Shown here in pieces: positions 25,201 through 36,326 of a DNA stretch of 64,000 nt. This DNA is from Buddleja alternifolia. Its lineage: Eukaryota; Streptophyta; Magnoliopsida; Lamiales; Scrophulariaceae. The stretch lies in the NCBI GenBank assembly GCA_019426215.1, contig CM033400.1, positions 17,034,568 to 17,098,567 of the forward strand, written 5' to 3'. The notes beneath the pieces were generated by a model. That model was not told where the DNA came from, did not search any database, and saw only the letters and a program-made list of their open reading frames with translations. The position numbers and the translations under genes are program-made. Numbering within the stretch: position 1 is the stretch's first letter; each line of letters opens with the position of its first letter.

Positions 25201-27597
25201 TGGTAGCGGAGAAAGTGAGGGTTTAGTATGAAGCAACTCATCTCCACTGCATTTAAAGAAGCAAAATGTGAAAAATAACTTTAAAATAGTTATATGTAGA
25301 AGGTGAAGAAGGATGATACCTCTCCACATCCACAACTTTGAAGAGAACATCCACATGAACGAGGGCAATTCGCAGCACACTCATTTTGATTGAATCCAAT
25401 ACCTTCTTGGGGCTACAATTTCAGATATATGCATCACAACCACATCAAGTTAGTTCAAAACTCCCCTATTAGCTAACACTAAATTATTAAGATGGCACTT
25501 TCAAATTTTCCCAAAAATAGATTTCATGCGCCAAATGAACCTGCATTCCATGTGCTTCCTCCGAACTGGTTGATTATCAAATATATCACGGACAGTGACT
25601 GCAATGCAAAGCCAAAATTAGTAGATAGAGTAATTGTAGAAAACGCGTGATAACAAAAAAAAAATCAGCCTCAAACTTGAGGAATGAAAAGTTGAAGAAC
25701 CTAATAAATGTTAACACAAGACCAAATTCCAACTCTGGGCAGCAAAGTTAAGAAGTTAGCCACTATACACGTACCAAACAATGTAAGCAAACGACAACTG
25801 ATGCAATATTTTGATTTTCCAATGAACAGCAAAAGCATTGACATTTTACTAAGATATTTAATTTCAGACTGTTTCCCAGTAGATGGTCCTTTCCAGTTTG
25901 TTTCTCTTAGTAGATGTGGCAATCACTTATATAAGGTGCTATTTAAGCCCTTTTAAGTAGATCATCCAAAAGCCTTAACAGAAAAAATGTACATCGTCCA
26001 ATGGAAATTTGTTCCTTCTTTTTAAGACATAAAAGTTCCATTCTAACAAGTAGATGCCATAAATCTTTGGAAGAAACAACTTAGGATTCCTCTCGTGTAA
26101 AAGCCTCCATCACATTATACATAATTTACTAATTTGCAGCACATTAAAGTATGAGGAATAATGAAGCTACAATCTCTATTGCATGATAATACACCATGTA
26201 AACGAAGATGGATCCTTTCTCCTTGGATAAACATATTGACACTGCTCCCGTCAACAACAAAGGACACGCAATGCGCGACTTTGGTGCACTGAGATTTTCT
26301 TGTAAACTACATCACTTTCGTCCAGCTTAAACAAAACGGTTAACCCACGTTACTAGAGGAGTCCACAATACCCACTAACAAAACAAGTGAAAATTATCTC
26401 TCACAATCCATGTAGGAGATCACAATCACTCCTCATTGAATGCATAACACCCTTGTCCTGCTTCTTCACAACCCAGGATCCCCTCAGTGCACATGCGACA
26501 AGACCTACTCTCCAATAGTAGCCTGGGGTCCAATCTGATACCATTTTGCCACAACACAAGCCCATGGGGAATAAACCCCATAAGAAAGACTCCTGGAACC
26601 CACTAGGATCGACTAGCAACTGTTCTAGTCCATCCTTGTTTCAAGAAATGGTTAACCAAGGCTGCTAGAGGAGTATTTTATCCACTTATATACCTATATT
26701 AGAATTTGTAAAAACAATTCTTTCAATGCAAATGTGATAGGATTAACGGGCAAATAACTTAGTGAACTCTGAAACAAGAACTAATTCTAGTTCAGTTGGT
26801 CCACTACAGATGGTGCCACAATTTACCTTCATGGATCCATGTTCTGATAAATCATCATAAGTTAGTAAAGAATTCAAATAATTCATACATCTAAACTCTA
26901 GATGCAATAAGGTCTTCTAGCTATTTGCTTGGAGTGAGCATGAGACCATTATATGCATATTTCTCCAAAAGACCATATCCTTCATGAATAATCCCTTAAT
27001 TTATATATCACTTTTAATCATTACAAGCTTTCTTTTATGTTTATCACGTTCTGGTTTACATCATGCAATCTCATGGATGCCTATTTTTGCACTCCTGCAT
27101 GTATTGAAAAATTTAGTCATGTTTTCTTTACATACATCCAAAAGGCACAATGATGGTTGTCTTGAAAATTTATTAGGCTCCGTTTGTTTGTCAAGAAATT
27201 GCATCCAAATTGGGAATCATACATCCATTAAGCAGATTTTCAGTAATGTGATCACATAATAGTGTTTTATTCTATCTAGGAATATAGGTTAGGAGACAAA
27301 TCAAATTTTTTCTCTCTTTTTTTATGTTTGTTCATGCACATTCAGTATCTAGGTCGAACATTACTCATATGTGCATAGTTACGCAAATATTTCACTTTAA
27401 TACTAACATATCGCCATTTAAATAAAAAAACTTAAAATATAGGTTACAGTAGAATTGTATACATTTATAACAAATAATAGTTCATTAACATATATGAATA
27501 TACATATATATATATAGACATGATAAATATATATCCATACATACACACAAATATATATACACATAAATACATCTGAACATACATATTTTATCACGTA

Positions 27598-27676
<79 letters not shown>

Positions 27677-30600
27677 TATACAATAGTTCTAAGTAGGAAG
27701 AATTTTATATATAAACCAAAAGTTAAATAAATTTAAATCATGCGTCAGTTTGCAGCATATTCGTTTTTCCTTCAAATCTGGCATTAAATTTTCAAAATCA
27801 TCTCCATAATTTAAGATGGCAATTACATAGCTATAAAGAATTCTATTCTCTTCTAAACATGGAAAATTTTAGACAACATATGTATTTCAACTTAGGATGG
27901 TAGATTTATTTTTTTGTATTTTCTAACAATGAAGGATAATTTTGTAAGAAGATAACAAAAAATTGACTTTTTATATTTCCTAGAAAATATTAAAGTGGAC
28001 AATCTTTTTGAAGCAGAGGAAGTATAACTTATGTACTAATAAAATACAACTATATATATATATATATATATATAAATATTATTTATATGGTTAGAAAAAT
28101 ATGTAATATAGAGGGCAACAAGGTCATGCAATATATGGTTTCAGATTCCCTAAGAAAGGGAATAAGAAACACTCAAAAAAATAAGGAGTTAGTTCTCTTG
28201 TTTTGGCTGCAAGATTCCTTATTTGAGAAATATGTTTCATTTCCCAAAATTTGAGAACTCTTACCAAACACTAAAATCTATTGCAACGCAATCAAATTCC
28301 CAATTTAGATGATACTACCTTCAAACAAACGGAGCCTTAATGATGTCTTTTAATCTCTCTTGATAATCATTACTAGATCAGATTTAAGATTTCAATCATA
28401 TTGCTCTAATTATTATTCTTCAGTTTACTAGCACTCATTTTTCACACATCTTACAACTCTTGCTGGTATATTTTTAGCATACATTTCCAATGCAATACAA
28501 AGCCCCACAATATACTGGGCAGATTGTTTTGTAAATGACTAAATCAAAGATAACAAGTTAAAATCTCACAATAACTTTTAGATTTTCCTGCCAAACTGGC
28601 ACATGGTTTTGACATAAGAACTACGGCTCTTTTGGTTAAGATCATATTTTCCATTGAACTATAAACTTGATTTATCACGCTATTCATCTAGTCAGCTGGT
28701 TGGTTAGTTTTACAAGTTTAATAAAGAAAAAACAATTACTGTGGGACTTAATTGTTTGAATAATCAAGTTCATACTGAGGGAAAAGAAAAAGTAAACACT
28801 AAATACTTGTTTATAAGTGCAAATGTGCTTTTCAATTGAGTAAGTATCGTCTTACACAAAACATTGTTTTCTAGAACTCTGATTAGTCTATCAATTACTC
28901 TGTATAATTGATTTTCAAATGATCGTAATCAAAATATAATTTAACAGCCTAAGTCCTTGGACATTTTTACTATTTTGGGTATGTTTTCAAGTTTTATTTA
29001 GATCTCAAATAGACAAGTTCCAATATGCATAAATATCAGGTGTTTCAGGTAATTTTATCAACTTTTTCTCTTACTTCAATCTATAATAGCTATACCCGGT
29101 CATCATATTCATCTTACTTATCTTAATGACAAGAAACCTTAAAAACGCATTTCTGCAATTTTATTCTAAACTTAGCTCGTGGGATGTACTCTTGCAAGCA
29201 TGAAATTCGAGATATAGTCACATAGCTTTTCAGCCACTTCCCTCCATGTTACTGATAGTTACTTATACTCAGAAAGTGGGGAAGGTACAATATTGAGCTG
29301 ATTTAGAGAAAGTTGGTTGTTATAACCACTAATTATTACTAGGGGTGTTCATCGGTCGGTTTTTTAACCGAACCGAACCGAAATTTCGGTTAACCGAAAT
29401 TTCGGTTTTCCGAAATTTCGAACCGAAAACCGAACCAAACAGTGTCGGTTCGGTTCGGTTAAAAAACCGACCGGTTCGGTCGGTTTTTTTTCGGTTCGGT
29501 TAAAACCGAAAAATAAAAAAAAAAAATTTTTTTTTTTTTTTTTGCCGTTGTTCACGTTTTCTTTGGAATGCATACATTTATATGTTTATAATTATGTTTA
29601 GCTCGGCCAACTAAAATTGACATAATGAAATTAAAAAGTGAACCGGTTCGATTCGATTTTTCGGTATAAATATATAAATAAATTAGATATAAATAAATAA
29701 TTGAAATTTAATTATGACTAATTTTAATTCATTTTCTTTATTTTCCTATAAGTTGTCATTAGGAAACACATTTTTTATAATTTTTTGGTCTATATTATAC
29801 TATATAAAAAAATAAAAAATAAATAAAAAATAAAAAAAGTTCGGTTTTCGGTTAACCGACCGAACCGACCGGTCCGGACCGAAAACCGAACCGAAAAACC
29901 GAAAATTGCAAAAAAAAAAACCGAAAACCGAACCGAAATTTTCGGTTCGGTTTTCGGTCCGGACCGAAATTTCGGTTCTCGGTCGGTTCGGTCGGTTCGG
30001 TTGATTTATGAACACCCCTAATTATTACTTCTAACCTTGGTCTTAAATTTTGGTCGAAACACCAAAATTTCAACTGAAATTTCGGATTTCGGGGGGTCCC
30101 GAAGTGAATTTTGCAAAATATCTTCCGAAATTTCGACCAAAACCCGAAATTTTTTGCCGAAACCCGAAATTTCCCAAAATTTAAAATATTTTTGTCAAAT
30201 ATCCATCGAAATTTCAGCCAAAACCCAATATTTCCCGGAACATTCACCGAAACCGAAATTTTGGCGGAATTTTTTTTTTATATTTTTAAATAATTTTTTT
30301 TTATATTTTTAAATGTTATATACTTAGAAAATTATATTTATACGTGGTAAGGACCACAAGAAGCAGTAAAGCAAAAAATTGAAAATGAATACGATTGAAG
30401 AAATTGTACTACTCCATTGGGGTTCTTCAAGATTCAACACCAAAAAGATATCATCATCGTCATCATCATCATTATATACAGTACTACCAACATTCCATGT
30501 CATGGGCGGAATATTATCAAAATGTAACTAATAATTTTCACTTGCAATATGAAAGTAGAGGTAGGACAGATACTAGTGATCGCGATTTCGATCCTCGTAG

Positions 30601-33600
30601 ACACTCGATGTGGTATTGAGAAGTAACTTTTACTTAAATCTTGGTACATTTTATTTTAATGAAATTCTCATGAAATTTGGTTATTATCTTACTATCAAAT
30701 TATATTTATTTCATATTTATCGCAATAGTTTTTAGTGATATTATTTAACAAATTCATTATCCATATATATTATATATAGAATATTATTGATGTAAAAGAT
30801 GCATAAGTATAATAATTAAAGTTACACAAAATTTTATAGTAAATTTCCAAATATTTTTATAAATTTTCATAATTCTTTAAAATCGAAACCGAAATTTTGA
30901 ATATCTCCAAAATTCCCGTAAATTTACTACATCGATATCTACTCCAAAACCGAAATTTAAGACCTTGCTTGTAACATTTATGTTTGATACACAAGATTTT
31001 GTGTAGTAGTATCAAAACTACCCTATTCTTAGACTGTATAGCTACAATCAAAGTATAAATTGTTTTTAGAACAGATTCATCGGAAAGGAGTATGGTAACA
31101 CAATTCATAATTTGACATAATGGCAATAACAACTTAAAAATATTCAGCATAATCTAATTGATGTCTTTTTCCCTTTTCTTTTTTGTCTTATCTGCTAACT
31201 ACTATATATTTCGTTTCTTGTCATTCATTTAACTGATTTTGAATTACAAGTAGAAATAGGCGCAGAATGAGAAAGAAATATTTTGGGGTTAGCTACTAGA
31301 ATGAATATAACTAATTACTCAGCAACAACTGGTGATGAACCAAAATAAATTACCTGTAGTGCCCACATCTTGTCTATCGTCATTGATTCCAAGAAACAAA
31401 CACTTGCAGTTCTGCAAAAGTATAATAAGTCAATAAACACAGACGCAACTCTGAATAGGACAGGTTGATGATCCCCTTACCTTCATAATCTTTCTGTATC
31501 CATTTGGCTTTCCACGTGCCTTTGTCACAATCTCCAGCAAAGAAACGTCAGAAATTGAGCACAGAGTTTCTCCATGGAAGTCAAAGCTTTCATTATGGTC
31601 AATTTTTGACGTTGCTATTTGCAAAAGAAATAATAAAAATGGTGAAATATAGAGGTCAGAATGCAAAAATGAAATCCTAAGAATATTACATGACTTTTAA
31701 AATGGCTTAGGTTTGGACTCAATCCTACTTCTTTACCGTATCTCAGTGAGACAAACTTCAATCCAACTCTTACTGTCAAAGCATAATTATCATCAAAACT
31801 AGAGTAGCAATAGAAGTTAAAGTCTCCAATGTTCTCCCATAAAAGGAAAGCATGATTTTAACGACGCCGTAACTATCTTCCAAGGCTTGTCAATTTTAAA
31901 GATGGCATTAGCAATCAAATGAAACTGACCTTCTAGTACTAAAAGTTGCAATATGCAAATTTATTTATCTGATATTCTGATCCCATAATCAGCTTAAGTA
32001 TCATACAACACGTCAGATGTGTTCACCTGTTATAGAAATTCAATGCATAGAAAATTCAGTGGTCATCCTCAGATATAGACTTAAGATTGTGTTTGCTTTC
32101 CTTTTTTCTTTTTTTCTTTTGCTAATTTCTTAAGCTTATGTTTGCTGTTTGGGAAGTTGTAGTTGTACCTACCAAACTCCACCAGATCTTCAAACTTATA
32201 AGTCAAACAGATAAGTCCCCGAGCTTCTGATGGATTTCATTATTTTACCTTGATATAAACTAATGGAAGAATAAAAGCATTTCACATATATTAATGCATC
32301 TACTCATCGTTGATTCCTTAAATGTGTAGCACACCTACTAAAAAGAAACCTTGGACAAAGAAAATACTTCTGGTAGTTTTTTTTTTTTCAATACATGACA
32401 AGAAGACTATGTTTCACCCTAAATCTTGTCCTATCTGAACTCAGTAATTAAAGAGATTGCAACCAAACTTTCATAGTTCATATAGTTTTAAGTGATTTTA
32501 TTTAAGTTCATAACCAGTGAAATGGCTTTCACATATTAAACATGTTTGAACATAGATTTGCACTTAAACGTCTTACTAGAGATTCTGTCCTTAACCTAGT
32601 CAATCTCTTCTAAACATTATAATTCTAGAAAATCAAAATGCCTATGGAAGGAAAAGTTATCTATTACCCACATCCCAAATTTAATACTCCAATTTCTCTT
32701 TGACATGTCCAAGAATGTCCTATTTTCTGAAATGGAAATTTTCTTCCTAAAAGCATGGTGTCACTTAAAGTGATGATGTGACAACAATAACTCTCTCACC
32801 ACTAATATAAGGGTGTCTAAAGAGTAAGATACTGGAAACTTCGCTTATTCAACTCTCATTTAAAACTTCATGCTTTATAATATGAGACATTCAAATTGGG
32901 ACAAAAGGAGTACTATATTTTAGCTACATGAATACAAGCTGATCCATCACCACTAAACAAGAATTACTTGAGAATCATTATTCAAGCTAGGAGAAAATTG
33001 AATAAGGAAAGCTTGTGATCCATCTATAGTGTCGTTTTATCATCTTATGGCTTAACTGATTTGCTACATGATGCAACTGAGAAGCAACTACAGTAAACTT
33101 GGCTATAGTCCTTATTGCATTTGAGCTACCATCTCGTAGTTGTGGGTCCTACTCGTTAGTTTCCAAATTATCTCAAGATCGGCTGACAATCCTATCTCCA
33201 ACAAAATGTTAGTCTTGTATGAATCACCTCCATCACCAAATACATTCAGTGGAAAATAGAACGTTAAGCAGACAATTCCGGTAGACATGATGAAAGTTGA
33301 AATGCATAGCCACCATTGCTCCTAATCATCATTTGAGTCTTTTGCCAGATTGCAAATAATCAATTAGGAATAAGTGTGTTGCAATTCTTTTTCATTCAAC
33401 ATCCATGGTGATTAGTTGGAACACATATGTGTTGGGGCTTCAACCACAAACATATCCGCAAACATTTCATAAGCATCATTTCATAGAATCAATTAGTTCT
33501 TGTTGTTAATTTTCAATCTCGTTTGCAAAAGGCAATGTTACTTGCATATAAAGTCATAAATGCAGGCGACAACCAAAAGGAGAAAATTCAATCTGTATTT

Positions 33601-34781
33601 CATTACCATATCGTTCTCCCAGCAGCACCAATCCATCCCGTGTAATACCAGATCCTACAAAATGATAGGTTTATGTATTTTATCAAAAATGAGTGATTAA
33701 CACTCTATTTCAAGAGGGAAAGAGAAAAGTATGTATGAATTTGCTTATATGTAGAATTGTTGTATCTATGAAAGGAGTGGAAGCTATGTTTAGAGATAAC
33801 ATGCATACAACTTAATGAGCATTCTCTCACATTTCTTTTATTTTTCTACATGCAGTAATTCTAAAGTCTCCATTCACTTCCCTTCGCCTCCATAGAAACG
33901 GAGCCAAAAAAAATACATGGAACTTACCATTATCCATCACTTTCACATAGCAGCTACTGACCCCAACTGCCACCGAAACCTGATGGAGTAAGTGAGTTAG
34001 ACTTGAGAATTAACGAAAGTAAACCATTTCTATCAGGAGGGATCATAACTATAAGAGCCCAAAATCACAAAAGTTGCTGTTGTGTATGTTCCATTACCAA
34101 AAGATTTTTCCAACATTATTAACCTCTCGTACTCAAGTAACCACTATCCTAACACAAACACATGTATGCAATCTACATAGAGAAGGGGGGAGCCGAAGAG
34201 AAGTCGAGTGGAGGGAGGGAGTGACAAATATATCTGGTCTTTCTTTTATTTCTAAAGAAAACTCATGATCATAAAGGAATCCAGTTTTCATCCCGATCAA
34301 CATCATATTGTAAAAAATCTATTGTGTCAACCCACTCTCTAGTCGAGAACTCCACGACACAAGTGCTTCTAATGGAAATACTCAAAACAGAATCATTTCA
34401 GAGTATAGCCAATTCCAATTCTGACACCACAGAGATAAAATGAGAAGAAATAAATTTAATAGACAGATCACTCCTATGAAAAACATTTCGAGCTAAACCG
34501 ATCATATTTCTTGTCAACTGCAATGTCATGGCATAATTTTCACCTTTTACCCTAAGAGAAATGCAATAAAAATCCATCTTCATGCGTAAATATTCAGCAA
34601 CCATTGGGAACCATTTCATCGTCCTTTCAACAAAGCAACTTCCCGAATAGTTTACCTTAGTAGCACCTGCATCAAGGCTGTTAAAAACCAACTCCTCAAC
34701 AATCCTCGTAAAATCACATATCACAACCTCCGAACGGACAGAGCTGTGTATGGCCTCAGGCAACCGTTCAATGCTCCTCAT
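16245..34781 (-). CDS. MLH3: DNA mismatch repair / meiotic crossover protein MLH3
   Basis: MutL-family endonuclease subunit. With MLH1 it forms MutL-gamma, which acts in the nucleus in meiotic crossover resolution and minor mismatch repair. Coding exons, 5' to 3': 34781-34656, 33979-33928, 33654-33607, 31614-31481, 31411-31354, 25598-25541, 25412-25320, 25246-25081, 24766-24751, 24651-24428, 23874-23805, 22710-21259, 21181-21076, 21001-20910, 20681-20608, 20500-20303, 19403-19359, 19283-19230, 19117-19011, 18838-18790, 17329-17270, 17156-17084, 16617-16532, 16403-16245. All introns are GT-AG, phases agree, and the total is 1199 codons with no premature stop. Seen: GHKL motif I EELVFNSLDAGAT (29-41), motif II DNGSGI (58-63), degenerate motif III DFHGETL (87-93), transducer domain to about residue 345, a poorly conserved linker in one large exon (349-832), endonuclease motif DQHAADERIKLE (988-999, split across exons 16/17), ACRGAIMFGD (1116-1125) and CAHGRP (1148-1153). 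The start ATG directly follows a probable acceptor AG. Boundaries are hand-placed and need transcript support; the motif III change could mean reduced ATPase function. Confidence 0.92.
16707..16955. mobile_element. Mutator-type MITE in MLH3 intron 22
   Basis: Inverted termini of about 38 bp share AATTAC..GCA..CCCCCT followed by CACTTTAGTGCTAATTACA on both arms. The flanks TTCTTTTAT (16698-16706) and TTCTTTTTAT (from 16956) look like a 9-bp target duplication with one inserted T. Long termini and a 9-bp duplication fit Mutator-like elements. It is non-coding and lies between MLH3 exons 22 and 23. Confidence 0.6.
17522..17761. repeat. 120-bp tandem duplication covering a hAT terminus
   Basis: Two 120-bp copies differ at only a few positions. 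Each begins with the 8-bp target site GTTACAAG followed by the element's terminal TAGGGATGGCAACGGG, so the duplication includes both host target site and transposon end. Confidence 0.9.
17531..18581. mobile_element. hAT-type MITE in MLH3 intron 20
   Basis: The ends are TAGGGATGGCAACGGG and its inverted copy (CCCGTTGCCATCCCTA at 18566-18581). Flanks GTTACAAG (17523-17530) and GTTATAAG (18582-18589) form an 8-bp target duplication with one mismatch. The interior is rich in GGAACCGG/CCGGTTCC words, typical of a widespread plant hAT MITE group. No transposase is present. It lies wholly inside the intron between MLH3 exons 20 and 21, so the reading frame is untouched. Confidence 0.85.
19404..20302. 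other. MLH3 intron 16
   Basis: This intron splits the endonuclease motif between Gln989 and His990. Its content is AT-rich and unassigned; no terminal repeats or coding remnants were recognised. Confidence 0.7.
22711..23804. other. MLH3 intron 11
   Basis: Intron between the short exon encoding DWGPVLAF and the large linker exon. No recognisable element or coding remnant was seen. Confidence 0.7.
27176..28336. mobile_element. PIF/Harbinger-type non-autonomous element, 1161 bp
   Basis: Perfect 15-bp inverted termini (GGCTCCGTTTGTTTG / CAAACAAACGGAGCC) are flanked by TTA on both sides (27173-27175 and 28337-28339), the PIF/Harbinger target signature. Extended termini continue with similarity for some tens of bases (GCAT/GCAA and AATTGGGAAT phrases). 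No transposase is present. The interior includes a 27-unit AC array. Confidence 0.88.
27601..27676. repeat. (AC)27-(AT)n compound microsatellite
   Basis: Twenty-seven uninterrupted AC units (27601-27654) run into an AT array. The lack of interruptions suggests high length polymorphism. It lies inside the PIF/Harbinger element in MLH3 intron 5. Confidence 0.98.
29340..30020. mobile_element. hAT-type MITE, 681 bp, in MLH3 intron 5
   Basis: Termini TAGGGGTGTTCAT and ATGAACACCCCTA form a perfect 13-bp inverted repeat. ATTATTAC flanks both sides (29332-29339 and 30021-30028), an exact 8-bp target duplication. Subterminal regions are packed with CGGTTCGGTT/AACCGAACCG words in both orientations, the usual binding-site-like structure of this hAT MITE group. 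No coding sequence is present. Confidence 0.92.
30036..30967. mobile_element. Second hAT-type element, 932 bp, abutting the first
   Basis: The left end CTTGGTCTTAAATTTTGGT and the right end, in reverse complement CAAGGTCTTAAATTTCGGT, differ at three of 19 positions. Flanks CTTCTAAC (30028-30035) and CTTGTAAC (30968-30975) form an 8-bp target duplication with one mismatch. Its left target copy begins on the last base of the preceding hAT element's target duplication. The left third is full of CCGAAATTT words. No transposase is present. Confidence 0.78.
31615..33606. other. MLH3 intron 3
   Basis: Large intron before the exon that carries GHKL motif III. It contains a Stowaway-like MITE (32667-32910). 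Nothing else was recognised. Confidence 0.75.
32667..32910. mobile_element. Stowaway-like MITE in MLH3 intron 3
   Basis: The right end in reverse complement reads CTCCTTTTGTCCCAATTTGA and the left end CCCACATCCCAAATTTAATA, decayed forms of the CTCCCTCCGTCCC Stowaway terminus. TA dinucleotides flank both ends. The match is loose, so the left boundary is approximate. Confidence 0.5.
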
Positions 34782-35602
34782 CTAGCAATATTCAAAAATT
34801 CTTTTTGTAAGTCCAATTTCAGGAGAAAAAAAGTATACATTACCGCGTTGCATTCAAATATGTAAAAAAATTGTAAAATTGCAACTTATCATGGTCGATT
34901 TTTGTAAATCCAATATTTGTAAGTAAGATTTTTGTAACTCCAATTTTGCCCAACAATGAATGGAGTACTCCAATACCGCATTCGTAGAAGTTTTTTTTCT
35001 TTTGTCCTTTTTACACAGTTCCCTCAAAAGCAGAGTAAATTGGCAACGATTGAATTGAGACAAATGCTAGGTATTCATTGCAGCAAAGGGGTAAAAGAAA
35101 ATAGTGTTACCGGGACTAGGCCTGTCATTGGGTAGGCATTACCCATGCCCAGACCTGAAAAACCAGACCCGGTCGCATGCCCGACTGGTCCAAAAATCGG
35201 GTCTGTTACCCAGACCCTACTGTTTTGGGTTGGATACGATTTTTCATTTTTATTTTTATTTTGAGGGAGGGGGGGGGCTAATTCAAATAGCCCGCGTTCA
35301 TTTCTTGATAATACAATGAACTGGAACATAATAATTATACCCATGGACAAGATAAACAAATCATTGCATAAATGTGGGGTTTCATTGCATAAAAGACACG
35401 ACTGCAGGATTCATTTACCATTTTTAAACGTCATTACACGAGGTAAGCAAACCACAGGAAAGTCCAACAGTAAAATTCATGAAGCCATCATGAGAGAAAT
35501 CAGAATAATGACAGAGGTAAGACTTAAAGAGAGAGTAAAACTGACAAAAGAAGAGAGAAAGAACAAAAACCCATGTTCAAAGTCAAACCATAGATTGTTT
35601 AC
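34782..35602 (-). other. Probable 5' UTR intron of MLH3
   Basis: On the minus strand a donor (CTTAG|GTAAAC, 35602/35603) lies upstream, and an acceptor-like TTGCTAG sits immediately before the start ATG at 34781. This suggests an intron whose acceptor touches the start codon. It contains a hAT-type terminus at 35117. Transcripts would be needed to confirm the intron. Confidence 0.5.
35117..35235. mobile_element. hAT-type terminus remnant
   Basis: TAGGCCTGTCATTGGG followed by repeated CAGACC/GGGTCTG words resembles one end of a plant hAT MITE. The opposite end could not be found before the G-run near 35270, so only a fragment is claimed. Confidence 0.35.
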
Positions 35603-35800
35603 CTAAGATTTTGTGTGGGGTTTTCTCTTACGCCGTGCTGTGGCGGCGAGGGCGGAGGACGGCGGCGAGGAGGGAGACGAACGCGGGGGAGGTCAGATTT
35701 TCTTCTACGAAAGGGTTTTGGTTTTGGTTTCGGCTTAACAAGATTGGCAGAGTAAACTTTGGTCGAGAGAGAGAGAGAGAGAGGAGGGTTGATGGCAGTA
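35603..35800 (-). promoter_or_regulatory. Probable non-coding first exon / 5' UTR of MLH3
   Basis: A GC-rich patch, unusual for the window, includes CGCCGCC runs at 35640-35690 and a (GA)10 microsatellite at 35764-35783 that reads CT-rich on the gene strand, as in many plant 5' leaders. It ends in a good splice donor facing the MLH3 start codon. No TATA box was assigned with confidence. Confidence 0.5.
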
Positions 35801-35997
35801 AACTGCCCATTAAAGAGGGTTGGAGGCAAACACCCCGTTTGAAAAAGCGCGTTTCATCTTCTCCTTTTTCAAATATATAAATATTTAAATGAGTGTAATT
35901 ACATGTATACCCCTTTCTGCAATAAATCCCCCCAACCCGCCTCTCCCTCTCTCATTAACGGCCAATTTTACGGAAGAAACTTTGCAAAAGATAATTT

Positions 35998-36310
35998 TTT
36001 TTGGAAATCCCAGGGTAAATCTTCGTCGGTCACCCAACAGAGCAAACATGTCCATACGCAATAGCCCACAAACCACGTATGGAGGTAAGTCGCCCTAGGT
36101 AACCCATAGGCGACAGATTCGATAAGCGCAAGGGCCCCCAGGGCAGGACAGAGGAGTAAACTACCCAGACCAAGCATCACCTGGGTTTTGAAACCACCCC
36201 CAGGGCAGGATAGGGGAGAAAACTCCCCTTACCAAACATCACTTGGGGTTTGAACCTAGGTGGATTCTCACGGCCAAAGGCTTTGTGACCGCTAGGCCGC
36301 ACCCCCTTGC
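35998..36310 (-). mobile_element. tRNA-derived SINE, 313 bp
   Basis: On the minus strand the head reads GGGGGTGCGGCCTAGCGG, a Pol III A-box-like segment, followed about 40 bp later by a B box GGTTCAAACCCC (36242-36253). The element ends in an A-run (the T-run at 35998-36001 on the plus strand). A 16-bp target duplication TTGCAAAAGATAATTT flanks it exactly at 35982-35997 and 36311-36326. Its body contains a roughly 75-bp unit repeated once, including a second B-box-like GGTTTCAAAACCC. It lies upstream of the probable MLH3 first exon. Confidence 0.88.
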
Positions 36311-36326
36311 TTGCAAAAGATAATTT

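Larger units (their letters stand above)
25599..31353. other. MLH3 intron 5, expanded to 5755 bp
   Basis: The intron separates exons encoding the conserved GTT|VTVRD stretch. It contains a PIF/Harbinger element, two hAT elements and a long CA/TA microsatellite, which together make up nearly half its length. A phrase of about 35 bp (GGTTAACC...CTAGAGGAGT) occurs at 26338 and again at 26651 as an imperfect direct repeat. The remainder is AT-rich with no gene. Confidence 0.85.

Noticed and set aside
27418..27654. Open frame rich in cysteine and valine
   Set aside because: It is the translation of the AC/AT microsatellite and its flanks inside the PIF/Harbinger element, not a protein.
29852..30312. 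Phenylalanine- and asparagine-rich open frames
   Set aside because: They lie across the CCGAAATTT-rich ends of two hAT MITEs and have no domain content.
35611..35880. Arginine-rich open frames on both strands near 35.7 kb
   Set aside because: They arise from the GC-rich, GA-repeat putative 5' UTR of MLH3; no similarity to a known protein.
36177..36320. Possible tRNA gene on the minus strand (A- and B-box-like motifs)
   Set aside because: No cloverleaf can be drawn; the A-tail and 16-bp target duplication identify it as a SINE.
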